DNA from: Burhinus oedicnemus
Lineage: Eukaryota > Chordata > Aves > Charadriiformes > Burhinidae
Length of the DNA: 64,000 bases
NCBI GenBank assembly: GCA_008921705.1
Contig: VFFE01007869.1
Coordinates: forward strand, 3,921,627 to 3,985,626
Reading direction: 5' to 3'
This document shows positions 26,784 through 38,305 of this stretch, one piece after another. Both the position numbers and the translations under genes were made by a program. Every line of letters starts with the position of its first letter. Position 1 is the first letter of the stretch. The notes under the pieces were generated by a model. The model did no database searches, had not been told where the DNA came from, and saw nothing but the letters and a program-made list of their open reading frames with translations.

Positions 26784-29700
26784 ATGCAGGGGCTCAGCGC
26801 CGCGCCGCCCGCCGCCTTCTTCTTCCTCCTCCTCCTCCGCCTCAGCGCGCTGCTGGTGCTGGCGGCGGCGCCGCCGGGCGCCGAGCGGGAGCTGAACCCC
26901 AGCAGCCGCCTGGCCGCGGGGGCGGCGCGGGTGGCCCTGCACTACCTCAACTTCCAGACGGCGTCCCCCGGGGCGCTGCAGGCGCTGGGGCAGGTCCGCA
27001 AGGCCACGCTGAAGGTAGGGGAAAGCCGGCGGGGGCAGCGGGGTGGCTGCCGAGGACCGCGGTGCGGGAGAGGGGGCTCCCCAAGGCGGGCAGGCGCGGT
27101 CTTTAGGGCGACGCTGGGAAAAGGACAATTAATAATAATTATTATAATGAAAGAGCAGGGCGGTGGTGCGGAGCTGAGCCGCCCTGAGGTTAGCGCGGCC
27201 CCGCGCTGGGCACCGGGCACCTTCCCGCATCCCTCAGGGCGCTGCTGTCCCACCACCCCTTCCTTCCTCAGGGGTTTTGGGGCACCGGGTCCCCTCAGGG
27301 CGCTGCTGTCCCACCGTCCCTTCCTTCCTCAGGGGTTTTGGGGCACCGGGTCCCCTCAGGGCGCCGCTGTCCCACCACCCCTTCCTTCCTCAGGGGTTTT
27401 GGGGCACCAGGTCCCCTCAGGGCGCTGCTGTCCCACCGTCCCTTCCTTCCTCAGGGGTTTTGGGGCACTGGGTCCCCTCAGGGCATTGCTGTCCCACCGT
27501 CCCTTCCTTCCTCAGGGGTTTTGGGGCACTGGGTCCCCTCAGGGCATTGCTGTCCCACCGTCCCTTCCTTCCTCAGGGGTTTTGGGGCACCGGGTCCCCT
27601 CAGGGCGCCGCTGTCCCACCGTCCCTTCCTTCCTCAGGGGTTTTGGGGCACCGGGTCCCCTCAGGGGGCTGCTGTCCCACCACCCCTTCCTTCCTCAGGG
27701 GTTTTGGGGCACCAGGTCCCCTCAGGGCGCCGCTGTCCCACCGTCCCTTCCTTCCTCAGGGGTTTTGGGGCACCGGGTCCCCTCAGGGTGCTGCTGTCCC
27801 ACTGCCCCTTCCTCAGGGGGCTCGAGGCACCGGGTCCCCTCAGGGGGAAGTGAGGATCCACCTCAAAATGTCGTTAACTTGCTAATGATTTAAATATCCC
27901 CCAAATCCAAGCCTAGCGCCCCATATGTTGGTCGAGGCTGCTCTGAGTGCCTTGACCTGGAACCAAAAGCACCGTAGCGCAGATGAGGGAAAGAGGAAAC
28001 CGAGGCATGTGTCAGGCACATGATGGAGAGAAAAGTTTGATAAGTAAACATTTTCAGCAGAATCACTTCTGGAGTGACCATCTACTTTGTCCGAGTAGGG
28101 ACAGAAAGGACTTTGGCTTCCTACCTCTGGAGACCAAGAGCTCAACTAAAGGTGATGCAGTTCCCATCAGAAAACTTGCCTTTATCTTCCAAAAAAACAC
28201 GTCAACTTGACGTGACAGAAAGGGGCGAGAATCCTAGATAGGAGCAGCTACAGGAGCAGAGCTTTCACGTCACAGAGATCTTGTCAGGGATGCTTGAGGA
28301 GGTGCCCAGGGCATGCCCGGTCTACCCTGACAGGGGTTCTCTTCCTTTGGCCACAGGTTGCTTTGTTTTTTTATGACTTACTCAGTATCTGAAAGTAAGA
28401 TAACAAGCAAAAACTTTCGGAGGACATTTGTCCAAGGCTGGAGATCCTGGAAGGAAAGCACCACCTTCCTGCAGAGCTGAGGAGGGTCTAAGCTATCACA
28501 GTGGATGGGATTTAAAACCAGCCCTTTCATCCTGGCCTTTCCCTCTAGGATAGTGCTGGGCAGCTCCCTAAAGCGAGGGCTGGTTGTTTTGGATTCCCAG
28601 TTTGAAGTGCCAAATGTAGCGCTGGATTCCACTGGATCCGTTTCATGGCTCCAGCATCTGAAAAGGAGATCTTACATTTATCCTTCAGCATCTGCATGGC
28701 TTGTTCAATCCAGGCCCTCACTCTTAAAACTGAGAGTAAGATGGTGTAGTGTAAAATCTTCCCTTTCAAGAAAGAAGTTCTAATCCAGCCTAGAGTGCTT
28801 AGGATTTACTACTGCGGTCCTTACAACATTGAACTTGAGCTTCAGTCTTTCACACATATCCCAGTTGACAGTGGTGCCAAAACAATTTGAAGCCTGTTTG
28901 AGTAGCACACAATATTTAGGAGACCAGAATAATTTCCAATTAAATTTGACAAAATACGAACTACTGCATAACGATTTGGAATTTGTGTATTACTTTGTGT
29001 AACACAAGGCTGAAAGATAGCGTTGGTCATGCTGCCTGTCTGGGAATGCAAACGGGATGTCCTGCCATAGATTTATCTGAGACCATAGCCTTTAGGTAAC
29101 TCTGTTCTCATCATCATTCCCAAACACCTCAGTAAACATATAGTGTAATCGGTGCTGAGGATGGATGTGCCAGTGTGGCATTTCATTGTTCCTGTGAAAT
29201 CACTGCAGACATCTATGACAGAAATTTACTATATTTGATACTTCTCTCAAAACCTACAAGTGCTCCAGTGTGCATATGTATATATTTACATATACAAATG
29301 CTTGCGCCTCTTTTAAGAACTACAACGTGGCCTCTGCGATCAGTGTGTGCCATTGGAAGCAGTGCACTGGTCTTGTAAACAGACATATCAGAAGTAAGAG
29401 GTCAGTGCAGATCCAATTTCCAAGCCCAGTGTAACTGAATAATTGTGAGGCAGTTTTGGTTGTGGGTAGCGGAAGAGATTTTTTTCCACCATCAGCCACC
29501 TGCCTTTTTATATAGGAAAGAAAAAAACTGGTTCATTATAGAGAAGTGTTCATTATAGAGAAGCCTTATTATTTCCTCAGTACTTGATGCTGTAGGAGCT
29601 TGCTGTAACCCCTTTCTGCAGTTTATTTCCCCTTTTTCTTTGCATGCTCTGTGAAGACGAGAGGAGAAATGTACTAGACATGGTCACTTCCTTCTTTCCT

Positions 29701-32700
29701 GTCCTTCACTGTAAAAAATGAAAAGAATTTCCTGGAAGGAATGTGCTATATTATGTGAAAGCAGAGAAAGAAATGTTGGGTGTTTGGGGGGTTTTTGTTT
29801 GTTTGTTTGCTTTTTAAATATTTTTTTTCATTTTAAAGTAGGCTAGTTTCCTGTTGGTTAGTATATTACTGGATCTAATTAAAAATAGGATTTTATCATG
29901 GAATTTAATCATGAACATTGTATTTTAAAACTAACATTATTAGCCCACTAGCCAGTGAAACTGTGGTAATTAGGAACAGGATTGGAGACAGTCACCAGTA
30001 TGGTAACTCTGTTAAATGTGAAGGATTTTTCAAGTTCAGGTAAAATGAGACTTCAGTGCTTTTCTCTCCTAGCAACAAATAGCAGAGATATGCCAAACAT
30101 ATAATAATTCCTACCTTGCCATTGGCTGCAGTTTTCTTTTTGTTGTCCCTTCTTATTGATGTGGGTTTTTTCTTAGTTTAAGTGAGTATCTTCTAGGAAA
30201 TAGCAGCGTGCATCTCATGGAATTGTTGACAGCTGCACTTTAAAATGTATTTTTGAGAAGAGAACCATTAGTGTGTGCCAGCTGAAGATCCTAGAATTCA
30301 AGAGAGAAACTTTTAAAATACTGACATAGCACTCTGCCATACTGAGCTGTCCTGGGAATCATAACTAAGCAGTAAGTAGGTGAAACAAAAGGTGAAGTGT
30401 AAAGGTAAAGCTAGGAAATCCCTTGGCTAAACTGCAACATTTGCTTAAATTGGACTACGAAATACTATTTTACAGATGGATATTTCTTTTCACAAGCTCA
30501 TCTTGATAGAAAACAGTGTAACATCAGGACTATGGTCCTAATATCAGAAGTCAGTTAACAGATTTCTGCTTCCAACAGTCAGGACCCCATGTTTGGGTGT
30601 GGAAGGTAAAATGAGTGGCAGGGTAGGTAAGTTGCCGAGGGAAAGCTAGATACAGAGAGGCAGGGAAAATAGGCACCTCTGCTGGCTTTTCCCTCCTGCC
30701 TGGGGCAGCCCAAGAGCTCACCTGGCTGTTTGTGGATCAGCCATCTCCAGAAGCCACAGGCCACCTGGGCTGGCTCGCAGGGACAGTGGCAGGGCGGTGA
30801 GGTGGGAATCCCCCTAGGCAAGCCCCCGCAGGACAACTCTCTCGCTCCTCTCTCGGCAGCACCAGCTTCTCCATGCGTAGTTAACAGGTCAGCCCTCTGA
30901 TCCCGGCGACTGAAAACTGCTCCCAGGGAAGAAATGCTGGTGGGGAAACACAGAGGTGAAGAGATGGAAGCCTGCGGCAAGGGGCGAGAGAGGGATCACC
31001 CCTTTCCATGCCAGTGAGGAGTTAGAGCAGTGTAAACCAATTGCGAAACCACCTCCTTTGGGACCTGGAATGAACTGCTCTTACATTGCTATTCTGGCCC
31101 TTATAATACTAAAAATCTGTCATGGAAGTTGCATTAATTTTGAGCCCGGAAATAAAACAATCCCGTGACCCAGATATTCAGTGGAAAAATGAATTACTCA
31201 CTTGTTTTCTTCTCTTTTGGACACTTTTATCTTTGGCTGCTTTCAGCCAGCCATCATTGTGTGATGTCAAATATTCCTGAGCTCTTATTTAACTCACGCT
31301 TGTGGTTTACAGTGATGCATTTTGGGATGATAGTGGAAAATAATAGTGGAAATAAAAGTGATGATTTTCTTAGAAACTAGAAATACTTGAGTAAAAGTCA
31401 AAATTATTTCATGCCAAGTGTGCCTTCTCCCTCTGCCTGGTAAGATCAAAGCAGCTCTCTGGTATGTGTACCCGTACTGAATACGTATTTTAGCTGTGTA
31501 GCGCCACTTGAAAGCTTTCTAGGGGAGCAGTACCGTTATGCTGGAGTTGTTGCAAATGAAGAGAGAGTATCTACTTCAAAAACCACATAAGCACAGAATT
31601 ATGTATTCTTTTTAAAGTGACTATTTACCAAGTCATTACTCATGAAGCTTTTCTATGTCCTTCTATTGAGAAGAACCAGAGACCGAATAATAAGTTTATA
31701 AGAAGTCCCAATTGATTTTGTTTTCTTCATTAGTGCTCAGTATCAAGCAAATGCAATGAAACTGCTGAGGTATTTTGTCAGAATCTGATTACAAACTATT
31801 CTCAAAGTTACCATGGCTATGAAAATGATTTTTTTTCTTTAGTAGACAGAACAGGCGACACCAATGCAAGAAAAAAATAACACTGGAAGAAAAGTTGAAC
31901 ATATTTTAAATGACTGAAAATGCTAGACAGAAAAGATCTGGCTTAACTATAAAAGAGCTTCTGTTAGAGTCTTTAAGACCCTGATGATGTAACTGGGAGC
32001 GTGCAGTCAGGTTGCTGCAGTGTGCCCCTTGAGGAAAAGGTTCAGCAGGAAACCCCATCCACTATCATCCGTTAAATCAGAGCTTAGTTTCTCCAGCTCG
32101 GAAGCGTTGTAGTCCAACTGACTTTATTTCAGGTTCTCTCATCCATGGCAGAGATGACAAGAAAAGGAATAAGCCTAGGTCACTGTGGTTAAAAAATACT
32201 CGTACTTGATCAAATGAAGAATGTTAGAAACAATAGAGATAACACCTCCTGGGTAGCATACAAGAATTAGAAACTTAGGCTTAATGGCAGTGATTATGAT
32301 GAGAGATTAGACCCTTCTTTCAGCACCACAAATTATTCTTTTGTAAACCTGAATTTCAGAAAACTACTTTTTACCATTTTGTTATGCTAAGAGTGTCTGT
32401 TCATGTCTAATCTCCGTCATTTTGAGGACAAGATTTTAGCCAATACACAAAATGGGGGCAGGAAAGAAGGGGAGAACAAAATTACCGAGTTTGGAAGGGA
32501 CCTCTGGAGATCATCTCGTCCAACCCCCCTGCCAGAGCAGGGTCACCCAGAGCAGGTTGCACAGGATGGTGTCCAGGCGGGTTTGGAATGTCTCCAGAGT
32601 CGGAGACTCCACCACCTCTCTGGGCAGCCTCTTCCAGTGCTCTGCCACCCTCAAAGTCAAGAAGTTCCTCCCCATGTTCAGATGGAACTTCCTATGGTCA

Positions 32701-35700
32701 AGTTTGTGCCTGTTACCTCTTGTCCTATCACTGGCCACCACTGCAAAAAGACTGCTCCCATCCTCCCGGCACCCTCCCTTTAAGTATTTGTAAGCATTGA
32801 TGAGATCCCTCCTCAGCCTTCTCTTCTCCAGACTAAAAAGACCCAAGTCCCTCAGCCTTTCCTCATAGGACAAGGAGGCAGAGAAGAGGTTATAAAAGTC
32901 TGAACTCATCCTCTCTCCGTTCCCTTCACAGTGTCTGCTGGGTCCAACTCCAGCCTTGCGTCACTGTAAAGCTTCAAGAGAGGATTTAATGAAAGTAGAG
33001 CAAGTGACTAAACCAATTTGCGCTCTTATCTGCAGTGTATAACTCCATGTATGTACTAAAGGCAGGTGTGCTGGGCTGATGACCTTGCCCTCGGAATGAA
33101 ACTTTGCTAACATTATGCTATTAATGGCTTCCTGAAAGAAAGTATGATGGGAACACAAAGGCCCAAGTTTAGATAAATAAAACATGCACATTTGCTTTGG
33201 GTTCTAATCTCCGAAATTGTGCAAACAGCCAGAACTCCCGTGCTGTTTATCTGAAGAGTATTGTATTTAAAAACAAATAAGACTAACAAATCAGTGCTGT
33301 TGCTGGAATACAGTAATTTGACTTCGATGTACACTTTAAAAGGCAGCTTGCATTCTCCAGTAAAATGCATTTTCCACATACTATCTCACACATGCCTGTA
33401 TGTGACAATATATCCTACTCCAGTAGCAAATAGAAAAGGATTATGAGAAGAGAGAACACCTCTTACTAAACCAGGTAATATAGGCAAAAGGAACAAACTT
33501 TCAGACACAGAAGTGACCTGGCTTGTATATCAGAAAGCTTGCCTTACAAATCACAGTATAGCATACAAAAAGGACTGACTTACTTTCATTTATTTCTGGC
33601 TTATTTAACCAAAGGAAAGGCTTGGAAATGTACCAAACAGGTAAATGACACAAATGTCATTTTACAAGCAATGGGTTGAATAAATATGTTTTCCACACTA
33701 TTTGTTACCTGGACTCCCCACTCAAAAATAAATATAGAAATTTCAAAAGTGAATATAAAAGTTGGTCAGAAAATACAAGCTTGACTAATGAAGTAAAGAG
33801 CAGATAATGCAAATACTTTTTGTTAGGCTCTGCTCTTACACTGTTCAATGAGACATTGATCCTGTTTCAGGGTAAATAATATTTTTCATGGCCAACACTA
33901 AAAGCTAGTTTTAGTTTCAGCATTCTTGGCACCAGGACAATCTGTGATATCCCACACCAAAAATACAATTTGTTAACTGAACCATTTCTGTCAGCAACAG
34001 GAAAAAAAAAAACCAAATCCAAGAAAATGACATACATGCAAAGGTGTACATTTCTAAGGCTTTTCTGATGTTTTGTGCTACAAGAGGTGCTACTGGCTGC
34101 TTCCCATCAGCACGGAGTATTCTTTTATTTTTCCTTAACAAGCAGAATCTCAGATAGTTGACCGGGCAACTTAACGACTGGCATTTTCAGGGCAAAACAA
34201 AGCAGACAGGTCAGAATCCTGCTCTGACATGCTGTGTAATAAAATCAGTCTCTTTCCAGTCACAAGAGAAAAAAGCGAGAAAGGTTAGCATCCCGAAGGT
34301 TAAATTAGACTGTGCAATTCCTGTTCAGCTGTGAATCAGTCAGCAAGATTGGATTCATTTATTCAAGGGCACTCTGATAGCCTGTGCGAAAAACACCTCC
34401 TTGGAAGCCGAACACTGATTTGTAATTTTATTATTTTTAAAGTTACTCAGTATCAATCGGTCCTGTGAAGGACTTTGAGCTGCACTTTTCTTTTGCGTAT
34501 CTCTGGGAGAAAAGGCTTTAAAACATCCTTTAATATAAAGGTTATTTATTGTTGTTGTTAAGACCCCTTGTGTTTGCTGCTAGGGTCATCTCGCGCATCT
34601 CATCTGACCGCTTTCCTGATGCTACGAGGCCATGAGGGAGCCGTGGCACCCTCGTTTTCCTCCTCGGCACTCACGGCAACACCTCAGCAAGTTACAGTAC
34701 GTAAGGCTATAGTTACACTGATGGCTGAATCCTTCTCTTTTCCAGAGCATCCCGGACTCTGGTCACAAGTATTACCTGCAGTTCAGTACCGAAGACTACA
34801 AAAGCGGGGTGAGTTTATGGTCCTCCATGTTTCTTCTGACAGCGTGCGTTAAACAAATTTCAACATCTCCAAAACAGGGTACATTTAAGTGCTTCTGTAA
34901 ATGGATCTTTCACAATGGAAAGACTTACCTTTCTGCCCCTACCTGCCTGTCCTGCATGAGGCATGGTTTGTGCTCAGCATCACCGGAGTATCTCACCTAA
35001 TCGGTCCTCTGCCTGCGTCGGGGTCCCAGTGGTCAGAGCACCTTAGCTCCCTGCTTTGCTCAGTGCCCGAAGAGATTGTCTCGTTTAAGTCACATCAGGC
35101 AACCAAGCGCCTGAGCGAAACTTTGCAATGGTCCAAGCTCAGTGCGACAGTATGGTCCTCATTATCCAACTGTAGCTCCTGCTGCGTCCACACACCAAAA
35201 TGAGAACAGAGCTGACAGTTGTGTGTTCTTTTTAATTATAAACCCCCCTCTCCATTCATTCTGTCAGACAGTTGTCATTAGCAATTTTTCTGTAAGCATC
35301 TGCTTTTCCATTACACACACACTTTATACAATTCAGATTATTTTCAGAATTTAATATGAAGCATTAGATTATTTTTGTTTTAAGGCTGAAGTATCATACA
35401 ATGAAATTCCCTGTTATCAATTAATGTTATTTCTTGAGAACTCTCTAACATATTTTCAAGATGAATTAGTGCATTTCTGCTACACTTTAATTAAAAATTT
35501 CTGTTAAATCACTTTAGCCTTGTGGTTTTAACCTATTTACTTTTCTGGAAAAAAAAATATTATATCCATCTAAAGGATGGATATAAAGGATGATCCCTGT
35601 ACAGCTTCATACAAAGCATCTCACAAAGACGTACGTGTACTTCACATGTATACTTCATATGTTAATACCGAGAGCTTTTTAAAGAATGTGTTGCAGGTAA

Positions 35701-37898
35701 ATAAAATCTCGATTAAAGGTAACAGTTTTAAATTCTACCTTTACAGGAAAATACCGGGAGCTGCCTTGCTACAGTGTTGTATCCGAAAACAAAGTCTCCG
35801 CCTGTTGTCAGTATCAAGTGCATGCATACCAAAGACCAGAAGCAAATCCAGGAAGAGGACAACAGACTTTACCAAAAAATTAAGCACCAAACCAAACCAA
35901 TAATTGGAAACAATATTCCAGGTATATTTCTCCAAATAATCAATTGTATTTCCTTTTATCTCGGAGACTCTGGGCATTTTAAGAACACAAGCAAATGTAC
36001 ACGCATTTTAAAAAGGAGACACATATATTTACAGCAGAACCCTAAAACCATAGGGCTAACTATCAAAACAATTCCACCTTGGGGAGAAAAAAACCTGCTG
36101 CGTTTAGTGACAACGGTAGTCAACACAACGTTGTGAAGGTGTTTTGGATTTAAAAACAAACCCATGCAATTTTATATTCAAGTAAATGCAAAATGTCCTC
36201 AAGTAATAACAACTGCCTTAACCCACGCACCTTCCCCAGCTGCGGATGGAAATTCACAAGGGATGACTAACAAAATTTTTTCCACCCTGGAAACAGAGTG
36301 CCTCAGTCCCTCTTTGCCTCCCAGCTAGGTACGGACCTCCATTATCGTGGATATTGGGTTTCTCACCTCCTTGTGGGGATGCTGCACATAATGTCTCTTG
36401 GCAATTGCAGTTCCATCATGCTTTCATACTTCTACTGTGACTGCGGGTTTAGCATCATTCCCCTCGCTGTTCAAGACACTAACACATCGGAGGGAAGAGT
36501 CGCTTCCCAGGAATAGTGCTATGCCAGGCAAAAGTGCTCTGTGGTGTATCATTTTTCTGCTGAACAGCCAGAATTAATCATTTTTGTATTACTCTTTCTC
36601 CCTTGCAGACAGCTATGGCAACATTGAACCTGCCCTGGAGCCAGTGTGGGCTTTGGCTGTTGCTGGCAGCAGTAACATCATGTGGGAAAAGTCAACAGAG
36701 AACTTGAGTTACTTCATGGCACAAGTCAAGTCTGTGAAGCAGTGGGTAAGCGACGTGGAAATTACATGTCTGCGTTACAGAAGCTAACAGAGTCTACCAA
36801 GCAGCAGAGAATAAAACAGCCATCAACAGCTCACGCTCTCTGTAATAGGTGTGATTCTCCCCAAATCCCAGTGGCTTCTCCATACAAGTATCTTCACCTC
36901 TGGACAAGTATTTTGTCCAGGTTTTGGTGGAAGAATTTTACTCATTTGGACAAAACTTGGTTTTCCTTGTTTGCATGAGTGGATCTGTTGGCTTCTGCAG
37001 GTTTAATCAGGAGATTTGAACGTACGGTCCTGCAGTTCATCAGCCCCATACTAAGTCACTCCTGGTACTCTTTGCCATCCTAGCCCAGCTGGAAGGTAGC
37101 ATCAGTGAAGCACCTGACACGTGCTCTCTGGGGAACATTACACCTGCAGCGTATAGAATAGGAGTTTCCAAAACTTTCTTTCCCTCGGTCATCTGTGATC
37201 GATAGACAGCGTTTGATTTTTACTCCCTGGTTATTTAGAATGAGATTTCTCTGAAGGAGAGATTAATAGGTAAGATTGTCGAATTTATTTGAGGGTTAAA
37301 CTCAATTAATTAGCATCTCAGTCAGCCTAGTTTCATGTCAGAGAACAGTCAGACTGCACAGCCACGCTGCAATTAGTGCCTTCAGAGTTTCCATGCAGAA
37401 GCGCTCCCAATTCCCTGTCTCTCCACATACAAAACCCATCTCACTCCAGCCAACAACCACAGCCATCTCAAGCCCTATTCATCTCACTCCCTAAGCAAGC
37501 TAAAGGCAGTCAACTAAATTAGAGCAGACACTAAACTTCAACGATGTAACTTGTGTTCTTGATCACTTTTTTTCTTTTTGATACATGCCCAGATAAGGAA
37601 AGATGATTTTATTGAGTTTGACTACACTGTCCTACTCCACGAAATTCCAACACAGGTAAGAAGGCGTATGTGCATAATACCTCCTTTCATCAACAGAGGA
37701 ACTGTATAAAGATCATAAAAGATGTGTATTTTTAAATCTGTTCTCCAGGAAATTATTTCATGTCACATGCGCCTCACTTGGCTTCCTGGTCACCCTCTGA
37801 AAGTGAAATACTTCTGTGCTTCAGACAATCAGGGGCTCGAAGATGGATCTGGAATGGAATCTGGATCAGCTGCTGGGATTTTACATGAAAATTTTTAA
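26784..37898 (+). CDS. RARRES1: RARRES1 (retinoic acid receptor responder 1 / ovocalyxin-32), six coding exons, 272 aa
   Basis: Latexin-family protein; in chicken the orthologue is the eggshell matrix protein ovocalyxin-32, in mammals TIG1. Coding exons: 26784-27014, 34746-34808, 35747-35921, 36609-36745, 37593-37655, 37749-37898, all with ag/gt borders and matching phases (819 bp with stop). Residues 1-30 form a signal peptide (hydrophobic [18 protein letters not shown]), so it is secreted or membrane-tethered. The rest is the two cystatin-like latexin domains. Recognition points: [12 protein letters not shown] (exon 2), [10 protein letters not shown] across the exon 3/4 junction, [12 protein letters not shown] (exon 4), [18 protein letters not shown] (exons 5-6) and the Asn-Phe C-terminus. 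ATG 26784 is preferred because the signal peptide follows at once; an in-frame ATG at 26745 would add 13 residues. There is one NxS sequon (Asn-Leu-Ser, exon 4). No TATA box was seen. Confidence 0.95.
27233..27845. repeat. 61-bp minisatellite, about 10 units, in RARRES1 intron 1
   Basis: About ten head-to-tail units of 61 bp start 219 bp after the exon 1 donor; the last units are shorter and diverged. Each unit has the pieces ggggttttggggcac, gtcccctcaggg, gctgtcccac and a pyrimidine run ending in cag. 61 is not a multiple of 3 and the unit lacks stops in every frame, so three overlapping long ORFs (up to 382 codons, one continuous with exon 1) run across it. These are artefacts of the repeat, not genes. 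Confidence 0.95.
27846..32482. other. RARRES1 intron 1, central part
   Basis: Intronic sequence with no recognised gene or mobile element. It includes a small tandem duplication (ttcattatagagaag twice, about 29533-29565) and only short chance ORFs. Confidence 0.6.
32483..32885 (-). mobile_element. CR1 LINE fragment in RARRES1 intron 1
   Basis: The plus strand reads the reverse complement of a CR1 3' half: tttggaagggacctctgg, ccaacccccctgcc, then the ccttctcttctccag block. The minus strand encodes the CR1 reverse-transcriptase C-terminal tail ([19 protein letters not shown], then [15 protein letters not shown]). It is 5'-truncated, as is usual for CR1. It differs clearly from the copies at 46371 and 62429, so it belongs to another subfamily or is older. 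Confidence 0.9.
35561..35585. repeat. Perfect inverted repeat (10-bp arms, 5-base loop) in RARRES1 intron 2
   Basis: TATATCCATC (35561-35570) and GATGGATATA (35576-35585) are exact reverse complements separated by TAAAG. It lies 160 bp upstream of RARRES1 exon 3. It is AT-rich, so chance is possible. Confidence 0.6.
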
Positions 37899-38299
37899 AA
37901 GAGATTGTCACCTGTGTATGTATTAAGTGAGAAAATCCTCGTGTTAATAGACCTGGAGTTGTGATAATTTTTCTATACAAGTCGAACAGTGAATTTGAAT
38001 GCTTTCACTAGTCTGTTTTGTTCCAAAATTAATTCCTCTAATTTCTTAAACTGCAAGACTCATGTTATACAGTTCTACCTAAAAACTTTGCTACTACATA
38101 TATACACAGATAAACATACACAAGTTGATTTTATGTCACTAACTTACTGTTACTTAGAGTAACATAGTTTGTAAACAAAGTTAATATATTTGGATACAAA
38201 TCTTGAGAAAAGTATTAATCTGTCCCTAAGAAATATTTGTCTACTAATTTTTTTTTATTTTTGGGGATAGACACAGGCTGATTTTTAACTTGCGTCTCC

Positions 38300-38305
38300 A
38301 ATAAA
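38300..38305 (+). terminator. Candidate RARRES1 polyadenylation signal AATAAA
   Basis: AATAAA 402 bp after the RARRES1 stop codon, the first canonical signal seen downstream. It would give a short 3' UTR and leave about 3.4 kb before the convergent GFM1 stop codon. There is no transcript evidence, so the cleavage site is inferred. Confidence 0.45.

Noticed and set aside
26745..27893. 382-codon ORF on plus, with 202- and 171-codon ORFs overlapping in other frames
   Set aside because: It is RARRES1 exon 1 read through its donor into a stop-free 61-bp minisatellite. Three open frames over the same repeat show it is an artefact.
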